Positions 27,045 to 35,261 of a stretch of DNA of 64,000 nt are shown piece by piece. Where the stretch lies: positions 5,949,501 to 6,013,500 of the forward strand of contig NZ_CP011340.1 of the NCBI RefSeq assembly GCF_001278075.1, in the 5' to 3' direction. The stretch's first letter is position 1. Each line of letters opens with the position of its first letter. The translations under genes and the position numbers were made by a program. Origin of the DNA: Streptomyces pristinaespiralis (GTDB lineage: Bacteria; Actinomycetota; Actinomycetes; Streptomycetales; Streptomycetaceae). The notes below the pieces were generated by a model. That model was given only the letters and a program-made list of their open reading frames with translations, was not told the origin of the DNA and made no database searches.

Positions 27045-27243
27045 AGCGGAGGACCTGCAGCGGCCGTCTGCTTTCGTCGTCATCGATCTCACGGACGCGT
27101 ACTCGTTCTGCCGCTCTGCACGTCTGCTCGGTCCAAGACAGCTCGTAGTCAGCTGTCTTCGGCATGATGGTTCGCCGGGTGGTTCATCAGTTCCCGCCTT
27201 GCGGGTCGATGCCGTGCCGCCGTGCTTGGCTGGTCGAACTCGC

Positions 27244-27283
27244 AATGCAGATGCCGGCGGGTCCGAGAGCCATCCGCGCCCCC
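27244..27283 (+). repeat. Degenerate copy of the tRNA-Val 3' half (possible att remnant)
   Basis: The stretch shares GCAGATGYCGGCGG (one difference) and then TCCGCGCCC with the tRNA 3' half at 23341-23380, with two extra bases between. It could be the far attachment site of an old element inserted in the tRNA gene. Confidence 0.5.
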
Positions 27284-27291
27284 TGTACAAG

Positions 27292-27322
27292 GGCCCCCAT
27301 CCACCCGAGGTTGGGGGCCTTT
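27292..27322 (+). terminator. Hairpin with short T-run after the tRNA copy
   Basis: GGCCCCCA (27292-27299) pairs with TGGGGGCC (27312-27319) and is followed by TTTC. It may be the original tRNA terminator displaced by an insertion. Confidence 0.55.
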
Positions 27323-27595
27323 CACCTCCGTGCTGGATCCTTGTTTCGAGGCCACCGCGAGAGGGCGGCCGGCTGCTGATGGCGGCGCTGTCCGCAGCGT
27401 CCCGGTACGGGCCGGAAGGATGGCGTCGCAGGTGGCGTCAGGCCCTGACGCCGACGATGTGCGGTCTCCCGCGGCACGCCGGGATGCCTGTTTGATCCGC
27501 GGGTGGGCGTAGAGGGCCGTCAGCACTCGTGTCGCAGGGGCTCCGGCCCGCGCCGTCGATCTCGGCCGTCGTCGCGACCGGTGTCGGTCCCGCCG

Positions 27596-27601
27596 TACAC
27601 A
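27596..27601 (+). promoter_or_regulatory. -10-like element TACACA ahead of a leaderless ORF
   Basis: The hexamer ends 8 bases before the ATG at 27610 and no ribosome site is seen. A leaderless transcript is likely. Confidence 0.3.
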
Positions 27602-27609
27602 ATGCGCCC

Positions 27610-28044
27610 ATGAGCGAGCACTACGAAGTCGTCTTCTCCTGCTTCCTGCGCGACGACACCCCCGCATCGGTACTGGCCGCATTGCGCCGGCACATGGGCA
27701 TGGACGTCGACCGTCCGCAGGAGCTCGACGACGACGTGGACGACGGCCAGCTCGAGTCGCTGCTCGCTCCGGACGACAACAGCGCTCTGCCCGGAGGGGA
27801 CGTGGTCTCCTTGCGCCGCACAGTGCAGGAGTTCACCACGTCCGGCGCGCGGCACGAGTGGGAGCTCTTCGCGCGCAAGGACTGGCTCGACGACTCCATG
27901 CTCCACCTCGACGGCCTTCTGGCCCTGCTCGCTCCCCATGTCGCGCGGTCGGGCTACGGGGGGCACTTCCGCGACGTGTACGGCACTGCGGTGACTGTCT
28001 TCACCTTCCGCGACGGAACGTACGAGCCCTTCGACGTCTGGTGA
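27610..28044 (+). CDS. Hypothetical protein (144 residues)
   Basis: This acidic cytoplasmic protein starts MSEHYEVVFSCFLRDDTPAS with a later FARKDWLDDSMLHLDGLLAL and ends GTAVTVFTFRDGTYEPFDVW. The alternating strand/helix pattern suggests a small alpha/beta ferredoxin-like fold. No motif assigns a function. It lies just outside the decayed island with normal chromosomal codon use. Confidence 0.7.
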   Translation: MSEHYEVVFSCFLRDDTPASVLAALRRHMGMDVDRPQELDDDVDDGQLESLLAPDDNSALPGGDVVSLRRTVQEFTTSGARHEWELFARKDWLDDSMLHLDGLLALLAPHVARSGYGGHFRDVYGTAVTVFTFRDGTYEPFDVW

Positions 28045-28168
28045 ATGCGATCAGTCGTGACTCTGCAGTGGCGGCCTCGATGCTCGAGTGTTGCCCGCGT
28101 CGCGTGTTCTATGTACCGGGCTGAACGTACGACTTGCGCCTCCCACGGTGCGGCGGAAGTGGCCGTGG

Positions 28169-28393
28169 CTAGAGGGCGAACGGGGAGAACCCCCTGCTCT
28201 CCAGGTGCGTCAGCGTGGCCTCGAGGCAGGCGTCGGCAGATGCCAGGTCGGTCCTGAAGAACGAGTCCGCCCCCATCGCGCCGCCGGAGACGATCACCAT
28301 CCAGCGGCGCCCCGGTGGGCGTTCACCGTCAGCTTTGAACACCACGGAACACCCCTGCTCGGCCAGCCACTCCATCAGTTCTACGACGTCCAC
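28169..28393 (-). CDS. Small hypothetical protein (74 residues)
   Basis: The GTG at 28393 is preferred because GGAGGGGGC lies 4 bases upstream; an in-frame ATG at 28444 would add 17 residues without a ribosome site. The product (MDVVELMEWLAEQGCSVVFK then GGRRWMVIVSGG-like segments and a helical C-terminus DACLEATLTHLESRG) resembles short Streptomyces proteins of unknown function. It is convergent with the gene at 27610. Confidence 0.6.
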   Translation of the reverse strand: MDVVELMEWLAEQGCSVVFKADGERPPGRRWMVIVSGGAMGADSFFRTDLASADACLEATLTHLESRGFSPFAL

Positions 28394-28628
28394 ATCCGCC
28401 CCCTCCGTCGCGCGGCTGTGGCACTCACATCCACGGCTGTCCATGTGCGCCGACCCTGGTCCCCGCATCCAACACCCCGGTTCGGAAACGTGGCCATCAT
28501 GGGGGGGGCGTACGTGCCGGTGTCCCACGGACATCTCGGGAAACCGCGGCGTCACCCAGGGGCCGTCCCGGGTGCGCCGGCCGTCAGGCCCCAGGGGAGC
28601 GAGGGCGGCCGGCGCTTTGCCCCGTGCG

Positions 28629-29282
28629 TCAGGGAGTTGTGTCGCTGAGGACGGCGAACGGCGCGCGGTTCTCCGTGCCGTCCGGCGCGTGCCAGACCGC
28701 GGTGACGCGGCCCCTCGCCTCCGGCGTCGGAGCGGTGGCGTCGAGGCGGCGGGTCACGTGGAGCGTCAGGCCGGGGGCCACCGCGAGGTGCGTCCCGTGT
28801 GCGTCGTCGGTGACCGGCGCCGGCGTGGCGGCCGCGGGCGGGAGCGGGGTCCCGGTGAGGTGCGCGGTGACCGAGGGGTCCGGCGTGTCGCTCACGCTCT
28901 GGGCCTGCGGTTCGGCGTTGCCCGCGAAGAGAGCGAGCAACTGCTCGACGAGGACCGGGTCATGAGTCCCGTCGTACACCCAGCGCCTGCCGAGAACGCC
29001 GTGTTCCGACGTGCCGATGAGAGCGGCCTCGCCGGCCCCGTCGAGCGGTGCTCCGCGGTAGCTGAGGGGCAAGTGGTACGAGAGCGGGCGGTCGCCGGAG
29101 GTGTCGGTGACCACCATGAACTCGATGCCCACCTCCCCCTTGGGGTCGTCCAGGCGGAATCCGCCGGCCTTGGCGAGTTCCGGCCGGCGCGCGGTGCCCT
29201 CGTACCAGGGTCGCGAGGGCAGCCACGCGGCGAGGAGTTCGAGCTTGCCGGGGGTCATGGTGGTGCGGTGGATGACAGCCAT
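28629..29282 (-). CDS. Orphan maltokinase N-terminal cap-like protein
   Basis: This 217-residue protein resembles the N-terminal cap domain of actinobacterial maltokinase and related CG0192-type proteins. It has HRTTMTPGKLELLAAWLPSR near the start, then FMVVTDTSGD, YHLPLSYRG and RRWVYDGTHDPVLVEQLL. The kinase catalytic domain that normally follows is absent. It may bind sugars or regulate glycogen/maltose enzymes, but no glycogen genes are nearby. The central region (PPAAATPAPVTDDAH) is a flexible linker. Function is inferred from fold similarity only. Confidence 0.72.
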   Translation of the reverse strand: MAVIHRTTMTPGKLELLAAWLPSRPWYEGTARRPELAKAGGFRLDDPKGEVGIEFMVVTDTSGDRPLSYHLPLSYRGAPLDGAGEAALIGTSEHGVLGRRWVYDGTHDPVLVEQLLALFAGNAEPQAQSVSDTPDPSVTAHLTGTPLPPAAATPAPVTDDAHGTHLAVAPGLTLHVTRRLDATAPTPEARGRVTAVWHAPDGTENRAPFAVLSDTTP

Positions 29283-29333
29283 GCTCCCTGAACGATCAGG
29301 TGACCGCCGCGGATTCCCCTCGCCCGCAACGCC

Positions 29334-29786
29334 CTACTCGGAGTGGGACTCCAGTGACGGCCATGTGCCGTCTTCGGTGAACTGCGCACCCCAGTAGTAC
29401 GGGTTGACGTCCCGCAGGGTACGGGCGCGCCAGCCCTGCGCCGAGTCGGCGTCCGGGACGGCGACCTGGACCTCGGGGCCCCATAGGGCCAGGCGTTCCT
29501 GGCAGATGCCGCACGGCGGCAGGATCAGTACCTGATCGCGTTCGGGGACCCGGCAGACGCACACCGACGCGGTGACCCGGCGGTCCAGTGTGTACGCCTG
29601 GCAGATCGCACCGGTCTCGTGGCAGAGGGACACCCCGCCGTTCAGGTTGTCGAGGCCGACGCTGGTGAGTATCTCGCCGTCCTCCAGACGCAGCGCGGCG
29701 GCCCCGCCCGGCTCGTCGGCCGGCCACCGGCGGTCCAGCTGCGCGAGCGCCGCGTCGACGAGCCTCTGATCCAGATGCGGGTCCAT
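29334..29786 (-). CDS. Cytidine/blasticidin deaminase-like zinc protein
   Basis: This 150-residue protein has the cytidine deaminase fold. The zinc site is visible as LCHETGAICQ near residue 63 (the usual CAE/HAE turn is CHE here) and PPCGICQE near residue 98 (the PCxxC ligands). The catalytic Glu is kept. Length fits tetrameric cytidine deaminases and blasticidin-S deaminase. The substrate is not certain. The ATG at 29786 is chosen over one 7 codons upstream as it better fits the family N-terminus. It is divergent from the flavoprotein gene. Confidence 0.82.
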   Translation of the reverse strand: MDPHLDQRLVDAALAQLDRRWPADEPGGAAALRLEDGEILTSVGLDNLNGGVSLCHETGAICQAYTLDRRVTASVCVCRVPERDQVLILPPCGICQERLALWGPEVQVAVPDADSAQGWRARTLRDVNPYYWGAQFTEDGTWPSLESHSE

Positions 29787-29903
29787 ACCCGCATCCTGGC
29801 ACGTCATCCCTGGACATGGACGTGGTGAAGATCATGAAGTGATCCCGGGAGCGGCCGGGATTGCGCTCCTGCGCGTGCACAGTCGTGTGATCGGATGGGT
29901 CTC

Positions 29904-30509
29904 ATGACGAGGACGACTCTGCATCTTTTCTGCTCCGCCGCGCCTCCCGTGTTCGACGTAGCCCAGGTGATCGAGCAGGCCCAGGCCGGCGGTTGGGACG
30001 TATGTCTGGGCCTGACGCCTGTCGCGGCGCGCTGGCTGGAGCCCAGCCTCGACGGGCTGGCGGTGCTCACCGGTCACCCTGTCCGTTTCGCGTACGACCG
30101 GCCCGGAGAGCCGGAGATCTGGCCGGCGGCCGACGCGGTTCTCTTCGCGCCGATGACGTTCAACAGCCTCAACGCATGCGCCCTGGGCCTCACCTCGTCG
30201 TTCGTGGTGGGCGCGGCCGCGGAGGCGATCGGCAAGGGCGTGCCGACGGTGGCCGTGCCCTGTGTGAACGCGGCGTACGCCCGGCACCCGCAGTTCGAGA
30301 GGTCCGTGGAGACGCTGCGCTCGGCGGGCGTATCGGTCCTGTACGGCTACGAGGAGAACGGCCTCGCGTCGCACGAGCCGGTCCAGGGCCAGGGGCACGG
30401 GTACGGGCACGCGCCCGGGCAGGGACAAGGTCAGGAACGGCCCGGCGCGTACCCGTGGGCAGCGGCGCTGGACGTGGTGGGCGCGCAGGTCGCCGCCGGG
30501 CGGTCGTAG
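29904..30509 (+). CDS. Flavoprotein (phosphopantothenoylcysteine decarboxylase-like fold)
   Basis: This 201-residue FMN-binding flavoprotein is of the HFCD family. It has TLHLFCSAAPPVFD at the start, a central LFAPMTFNSLNACALG block that corresponds to the FMN/substrate loop of this family, and GVPTVAVPCVN before the C-terminal helices. A Gly/His/Gln-rich linker (GQGHGYGHAPGQGQGQ) sits near residue 170. Family members decarboxylate cysteine residues or form prenyl-flavin; which reaction applies is unknown. An ATG three codons upstream is an alternative start. Confidence 0.82.
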   Translation: MTRTTLHLFCSAAPPVFDVAQVIEQAQAGGWDVCLGLTPVAARWLEPSLDGLAVLTGHPVRFAYDRPGEPEIWPAADAVLFAPMTFNSLNACALGLTSSFVVGAAAEAIGKGVPTVAVPCVNAAYARHPQFERSVETLRSAGVSVLYGYEENGLASHEPVQGQGHGYGHAPGQGQGQERPGAYPWAAALDVVGAQVAAGRS

Positions 30510-30711
30510 CGGGCCCGGGGTGGGCGCGCGGCAGCAAAGACGGCCGGTCCGGTCGTCGGGCGCCGCTCACCCCCGTGCCCACGGGCGGGCGGGCATCCCG
30601 CGCGGACGTCCGCCGGCCTCTCGGTGACATAGTTGAGCGCGTTCAAAAACTCTGTCACGATGTCCCCGGCCGTCCGGAGACACCCGGCGCCGGACGAAAG
30701 GACGTCGTCGG
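30510..30711. other. Intergenic region upstream of the transglutaminase-like gene
   Basis: About 200 bases with no coding signal. The stretch near 30630-30660 (GACATAGTTGAGCGCGTTCAAAAAC on the plus strand in part) is the least GC-rich and is the likeliest promoter region. Confidence 0.35.
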
Positions 30712-31509
30712 ATGACGAGCTCGATTCTCCGGCCGCGAGGCCGTGTCCGTGTGCGTACGTCCGAGCGGGAAACCGCTGCCGGCAGCACGGAGCCGACACG
30801 GATCCTCGACTGGCAGCACCCGCGTGTGGCCCTGCTCGTCCGCGGCCTCGGCACGACGACGGCCCCGGGCCGGGCGGACGCCGCCGCGGAGCGGGTGCAG
30901 GCCCTGCGCGCGGCCCATCGATGGATCGCCACCTCCGTACGACCCGTCTACTCGGTGCAGGACGAGCGGCCCGTGTCGGAGGTCCTGCGCCGTGGCCGGG
31001 GCTCGTGCAGCCAGCGGCTCGCCGTCCTGGAGTCCGTCGCGCGGGCGTCCGGGGTCGCCACGCGGGTACGCGGACTCGTGGTCGACGGAACGTTCTGGTA
31101 CCCGCGCTTCCCCCGGCTGCACCAGATCGTCCCCGACCAGGTCCTGCTCGCATGGCCGGAGTTCCGGATCGACGGCCTCTCGCCGGACGGGCACGCCGCG
31201 GCACCATGGCTGACCGTCTCCGAACTGTTCGGTGACCTGGACGAGTTGAGCGGGCACGCGGGCGGCGGCTTCACCAACGCCGACCCGGAGACGCTCTTCG
31301 AGGCGTTGTCCAGGACTGCGATCGACTGGGACGGAGCGACGGCCTGCCCGTCCGCCGGCGCCCCCTGTGACCTCTCGGCGCACGTCCTCGCGGACCTCGG
31401 GCACTTCGACTCGCGCGACGAACTCTTCGCCCGGCACGGCCAGACCCTCTGCGGGATGGCCAGGCTGCTGGCCGAGCCCGTGCTGGGCCGACGCTCGGCC
31501 GGCGCGTAG
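30712..31509 (+). CDS. Transglutaminase-like superfamily protein
   Basis: This 265-residue protein has the papain-like transglutaminase core: the nucleophile region RRGRGSCSQRLAVLESVARA (Cys near 101), then GVATRVRGLVVDGTFWY and the PRLHQIVPDQV segment carrying the second catalytic residue (His). Such domains are proteases, amidases or non-catalytic. The ATG has GAAAGGA about 9 bases upstream. It stands alone, with no signal peptide, so it should act in the cytoplasm. Its substrate is unknown. Confidence 0.78.
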   Translation: MTSSILRPRGRVRVRTSERETAAGSTEPTRILDWQHPRVALLVRGLGTTTAPGRADAAAERVQALRAAHRWIATSVRPVYSVQDERPVSEVLRRGRGSCSQRLAVLESVARASGVATRVRGLVVDGTFWYPRFPRLHQIVPDQVLLAWPEFRIDGLSPDGHAAAPWLTVSELFGDLDELSGHAGGGFTNADPETLFEALSRTAIDWDGATACPSAGAPCDLSAHVLADLGHFDSRDELFARHGQTLCGMARLLAEPVLGRRSAGA

Positions 31510-31667
31510 CCGCGCGGCCCGTACGTACGGTCGCGGCCGGTGCGTAGCGGTAGAGCGGGGCGCACAGCGGTACTGCCCAGCGGTGCGCCCAGGACACGAG
31601 GTGGCAGCGCGGCGGGGCAGCGGTACGTAGCCCTGCGTGAGCGCGCGGCGTGCGGGCGCGCGCCCGG

Positions 31668-31695
31668 TTGAGGGTCCGGACGCCGGGCGTAGCCT
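31668..31695 (+). promoter_or_regulatory. Promoter of the mycothiol-dependent enzyme gene
   Basis: TTGAGG (31668-31673) and TAGCCT (31690-31695) are separated by 16 bases, a good match to the housekeeping consensus, about 30 bases before the start codon. Confidence 0.5.
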
Positions 31696-31723
31696 GAGAA
31701 ACGGGGGCACGAGGAGGTGCACC

Positions 31724-32536
31724 ATGGCCACGTCGACCGTCTCCGCGCGGGACATCCCCCGGACCTCCGCCGCACGGGCCCGCGAGGTGAACGAGGCGGA
31801 GATACGGGCCTCGCTCGCGACGATGCGCGCGCTCGGCGCCGCCGAGGCGGAGGCCTGGTCCCGGCCCACAGCGTGCAAGGGCTGGACGGTACGCGACATG
31901 GTCGCCCACGAGGTCGGGCAGTACGAGGAGTTGCCCAAGCCGTGGCTCATGATCAGCCGCATCCGGCACGGCCGGCAGGCCCACCCCGAACTCGGCGCGC
32001 TCGACGGTCACAACGCGAGCCAGGTCGAGGAACGCCGCGGTGTGCCGGGCCCGGAGCTGGCCGCCGAGTTCGCCCGCGTCGCGCCTCGGGGCACCCGTTC
32101 GCTGCGCCGTATGCCCGGCCCGGTCCGGAAGCGGATGCGGCTCAGCCTGATCTTTCCCGAGGGGAAGGCGCTCCCCGAGAACTCGATGGACTACCTGAAC
32201 AGCGTCCTGGCCGCGCGCGACACCTGGATGCACCGTGTGGACATCAGCGACGCCACCGGGGTCGACCTCGTGCTCGACGACCACGACCGCGAGATCGTGA
32301 ACCAGATCGTGCTGGACCTGGCCCTCGGCTGGACCGGTCCGCCGTGCCTGCTCGAGCTGTCGGGCCCCGCCGGCGGCCGTCACCGGCTGGGCAGTGGCCC
32401 GCCCGCCGTCGTCCTGCGGGCGGACGCGATCGCCTTCGCCCGGCATCTGTCGGGGCGGCCCGCGCTCGGCGAGCTGGTGTACGAGGGGGACGAGGACGCC
32501 GCCGCGGCCCTCGACGCGGCACGGGTCATCTTCTGA
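31724..32536 (+). CDS. Maleylpyruvate isomerase family mycothiol-dependent enzyme
   Basis: This 270-residue protein of the DinB/mycothiol-dependent maleylpyruvate isomerase superfamily starts at an ATG with an ideal GAGGAGG site. The helical DinB bundle covers the N-terminal half (WSRPTACKGWTVRDMVAHEVGQYEE with the metal-ligand-type His, and later RDTWMHRVDIS with a second His). The C-terminal MDMPI domain follows (PPCLLELSG, GGRHRLGSGPPAVVLRADA). Mycothiol is the actinobacterial small thiol, so the enzyme probably conjugates or isomerises a substrate with it. The substrate is unknown. Confidence 0.88.
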   Translation: MATSTVSARDIPRTSAARAREVNEAEIRASLATMRALGAAEAEAWSRPTACKGWTVRDMVAHEVGQYEELPKPWLMISRIRHGRQAHPELGALDGHNASQVEERRGVPGPELAAEFARVAPRGTRSLRRMPGPVRKRMRLSLIFPEGKALPENSMDYLNSVLAARDTWMHRVDISDATGVDLVLDDHDREIVNQIVLDLALGWTGPPCLLELSGPAGGRHRLGSGPPAVVLRADAIAFARHLSGRPALGELVYEGDEDAAAALDAARVIF

Positions 32537-32605
32537 GCCCCCACCAGCCGGGTTCTGAGCCCCACCAGCCGCGCCGGGGCGGCCTTTTGAGGGGCGGGTC
32601 TGCGG

Positions 32606-32947
32606 CTAGTGGACGAAGCTGTAGCTCAGCCAGGGGCCGGAACCCGGCGCCACGACATCGGCGGTCATCGACGGAATGTAGATCGAGTCACCGCCGGAGC
32701 AGTCGTCCGTCGGGTAGGCGATCGCGTCGGTCTCCGTCTCGTTCTCGACCGCGACCGCGCCCGGATGTTCGAAGTGGTGACAGCCGATGACCTTGGGGCT
32801 GGTGATCGTCGTGTGGTGCTCGTGCCCGGTCTCGTAGGTGAACGTGCCCACGGCGGTGCGGTCGAGGCCGGAGCAGCCCGCGGCGGTGAGGGCGAGGAGC
32901 ACGGTCCCGGCAGCGGCGGCGGCATGCCGGTAGGGGGTCAGGGACAC
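32606..32947 (-). CDS. Small secreted lipoprotein, function unknown
   Basis: This 113-residue product has a lipoprotein signal (AAAAAGTVLLALTAAGCSG) with the lipobox LTAAGC, so it should be anchored on the outer face of the membrane. The mature part has a short His-rich stretch (ETGHEHHTTI and GCHHFEHPGA) and two more cysteines. The histidines could bind metal, which is only an inference. No family is recognised. Confidence 0.75.
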   Translation of the reverse strand: MSLTPYRHAAAAAGTVLLALTAAGCSGLDRTAVGTFTYETGHEHHTTITSPKVIGCHHFEHPGAVAVENETETDAIAYPTDDCSGGDSIYIPSMTADVVAPGSGPWLSYSFVH

Positions 32948-33338
32948 GAGCGCTCCTCGTCCGGTCGGGGAAGGTCCTGGCGAAGGCCACCTTGCCGCCT
33001 GGCCCGGCCGGGGGCATCCGGGGAGCGGCCGGCCGGGGTACGGCCCCGGCCCGTCGCCCGGCCTCGCGCCCTGCGGCCCGTCCGGCTCCGTGCACGGCCG
33101 TGCCGCCGGGAAAACTCCCGGAAAACCCGCTCCGACCCTGCCCGGGATGCCGTCCTCAGGGCCTTCGGCGGGGTCGTCCGCAGGCGTGTGCGTAGGGCGC
33201 GGGGCAGGGCTCGACCGCCTGGACGGCTGCCTTGCGGGTGCCCGTCAGAGGCTTTCCCGGGAGGGTCCGCACCTGCCCTGAGCTGGGCTTCTACGCCGTT
33301 CGCCCGTAGCGTTCGACCATCGCTGAAAGGGGGTCCCG
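32948..33338. other. 391-bp intergenic region
   Basis: No gene seen. TAGCGT at 33307-33312 may be a -10 for the methyltransferase gene, whose ATG with GAAAGGGGG is 26 bases on. Confidence 0.4.
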
Positions 33339-34076
33339 ATGGATCGGGGCATACGTACGGTCGACGACGTGATGAAGCTCCTGGACGGACTGTTCGCGCC
33401 GGAGGCGGACCGTTGGACCGAGGGCGCGGCCGGCTGGTGGGACGGCTTCTACGGCGACCGCTCCAAGCCGGTGCCGTTCTTCGTGGACAAGCCCGACGAG
33501 AACCTGGTCTCGTATCTCGACAGGGGACTGGTCGCTCCCGGGCGGGCGCTCGATCTTGGCTGCGGCCCCGGCCGCAACGCCCTGTACCTGGCCTCACTCG
33601 GCTTCCAGGTGGACGCCGTCGATCTCTCGGCGGAGGCGATCTCCTGGGCCGAGGAACGCGCCCGCGAGTCCGGGGCCGGCAGCGCGGTCCGGTTCCACCG
33701 CGGTGACGCCTTCGCTCTGGACCCGGCCGAGTTCGGCGGCCCCTACGACCTGGTCCACGACTCGGGCTGTTTCCACCATCTGCCGCCCCACCGGCGCGTC
33801 AGCTATCTCCAACTCCTCGACCGGGTCCTCGCCCCCGGCGGACGCTTCTCCCTCACCTGCTTCGCGTCCGGCGCGATGGGGTCCGAACTGCCCGACGCCG
33901 ACTTCTACGGCCAGTCCCGGCTGCACGGCGGACTCGCCTACACGCCGGAGTCGCTGCGGTGGATCTTCTCCGACCTGGAGGAGGTGGAGCTGCGCCGTAT
34001 GCGCGACGAACCGGCCGAGTCCCCTTGCTTCGGGGAGGCCTTCCTCTGGTCGGCGCTTTTCCGCAGGCCGTCCTGA
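33339..34076 (+). CDS. Class I SAM-dependent methyltransferase
   Basis: This 245-residue methyltransferase has the Rossmann motif I ALDLGCGPGRNALYL near residue 70, motif II VDAVDLS, then HRGDAF and DLVHDSGCFHHLPP. SAM is bound at the glycine-rich loop. Such tellurite/thiopurine-like or small-molecule methyltransferases are common; the acceptor is not inferable. The ATG follows GAAAGGGGG. It is convergent with the next methyltransferase across a shared terminator. Confidence 0.9.
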   Translation: MDRGIRTVDDVMKLLDGLFAPEADRWTEGAAGWWDGFYGDRSKPVPFFVDKPDENLVSYLDRGLVAPGRALDLGCGPGRNALYLASLGFQVDAVDLSAEAISWAEERARESGAGSAVRFHRGDAFALDPAEFGGPYDLVHDSGCFHHLPPHRRVSYLQLLDRVLAPGGRFSLTCFASGAMGSELPDADFYGQSRLHGGLAYTPESLRWIFSDLEEVELRRMRDEPAESPCFGEAFLWSALFRRPS

Positions 34077-34127
34077 GGGCGGTTGCGGCACCTGTGCCCT
34101 GAACGGCCGTTCGTGCTGAAGCAGTTG

Positions 34128-34163
34128 CGACGCCGCCGCCCCGGAACCGGGACGGCGGCGTCG
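34128..34163. terminator. Bidirectional hairpin between convergent methyltransferase genes
   Basis: An 11-bp outer stem (34128-34138 with 34153-34163) and a 5-bp inner stem (CCCGG/CCGGG) lie between the two stop codons. Confidence 0.8.
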
Positions 34164-34179
34164 TCCTGCGTCCACCCCG

Positions 34180-35001
34180 CTACGGCTTGCGGCCCACCGC
34201 GCCGTAGGCGTCGACGGCCATCGTGCCGGCCGTGTCGTCCGACTCCGGGCGCCACTTCGTGACCTGGACGACCCCGGGCTCCACCAGCTCCAGGCCGTCG
34301 AAGAACGCGGCGATCTCGTCGACGCTGCGCACGTGGTAGGGAACCGCGCCACTGGAGTTGTAGGCCTGGGACGCCGCGATCATGCCCTCGCTGGTGGAGG
34401 TGCTGTCGCTGATCACGAGGTAACTGCCCGACGGCAGGCCCGCCATGAGCCGGGTCACCAGGTCCCGTGCCTGGTCGTGCTCGGCGACGTGGCCGAGGGT
34501 GTTCAGGATCATCAGCGCCACCGGCCGGGACAGGTCCAGCGTGCCCTCGGCGGCCTTGAGGATCTCCTCGGGGGCGTACAGATCGGCGTCCAGGTACGCC
34601 GTCCTGCCCTCGGGCGTGCTGGTGAGCAGTGCCCGGGCGTGGGCCAGCACGAGCGGGTCGCTGTCGACGTACACGATCCGCGAGTCGGGGGCGACGCGCT
34701 GCGCGACCTCGTGGGTGTTGTCGGCGGTGGGCAGCCCGGTGCCGATGTCGAGGAACTGGCGGATGCCCTGCTCGCCCGCCAGATGACGGACCGCGCGTCC
34801 GAGGAACTGGCGGCTCGTGCGGGCCACGTCGACGAGGCCCGGGAAGATGTCCTTGATGTGGTCGCCGGTCTCGCGGTCGATCTCGTAGTGGTCCTTGCCA
34901 CCGACGAAGTAGTTCCAGAAACGGGCGGAATGGGGCTTGCTCGTGTCGATCCGGGCGCGTATGTCTGCGGCGGCGGCGAGCTGGGGGTCGTGTTCTGACA
35001 C
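34180..35001 (-). CDS. SAM-dependent methyltransferase, DUF574 (Methyltransf_19) type
   Basis: This 273-residue protein is of the Streptomyces-expanded DUF574 family. Its N-terminus RIDTSKPHSARFWNYFVGGKDHYEIDR is the family hallmark, followed by the SAM-binding block QFLDIGTGLPTADNTHEVAQ near residue 85, YVDSDPLVLAHARALL and the AFFDGLELVEPGVV stretch. The GTG start has AGGAGG 7 bases upstream. Substrates of this family are mostly unknown; many copies occur per Streptomyces genome. Confidence 0.92.
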   Translation of the reverse strand: MSEHDPQLAAAADIRARIDTSKPHSARFWNYFVGGKDHYEIDRETGDHIKDIFPGLVDVARTSRQFLGRAVRHLAGEQGIRQFLDIGTGLPTADNTHEVAQRVAPDSRIVYVDSDPLVLAHARALLTSTPEGRTAYLDADLYAPEEILKAAEGTLDLSRPVALMILNTLGHVAEHDQARDLVTRLMAGLPSGSYLVISDSTSTSEGMIAASQAYNSSGAVPYHVRSVDEIAAFFDGLELVEPGVVQVTKWRPESDDTAGTMAVDAYGAVGRKP

Positions 35002-35261
35002 GAGTGGGCCTCCTGGGCGCGAAACGATTCCTCGACCAGGTCCTAACCTAGACCAATCGGCCGGGGGACGGTTCGTTCCCGGGTGACCCGTCTCGTGTCC
35101 AACTCGCCTCGCACGCAGGGGGTTTACCGGTGAAGGCGGGTGTTTACCGGTGAGGGCGGCCCGGACGGCCGGGCCGGCGCTCGCGGCCGCCCCCCTGCGC
35201 GTCCGACCGTCGGCCGCGGCCGCCGGTCCTCAACACACCTGCGTGACGGTGCGGTTGCTCA
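35002..35261. other. Intergenic region with a short tandem repeat
   Basis: About 260 bases without a gene. GTTTACCGGTGA-type units of 20 bases occur twice in tandem at 35122-35160. Confidence 0.5.

Larger units (their letters stand above)
27045..27609. other. Non-coding stretch at the right edge of the decayed island
   Basis: No intact gene. It contains the degenerate tRNA-Val 3' copy (27244-27283), a terminator-like hairpin and the region just ahead of the next gene. Confidence 0.5.
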
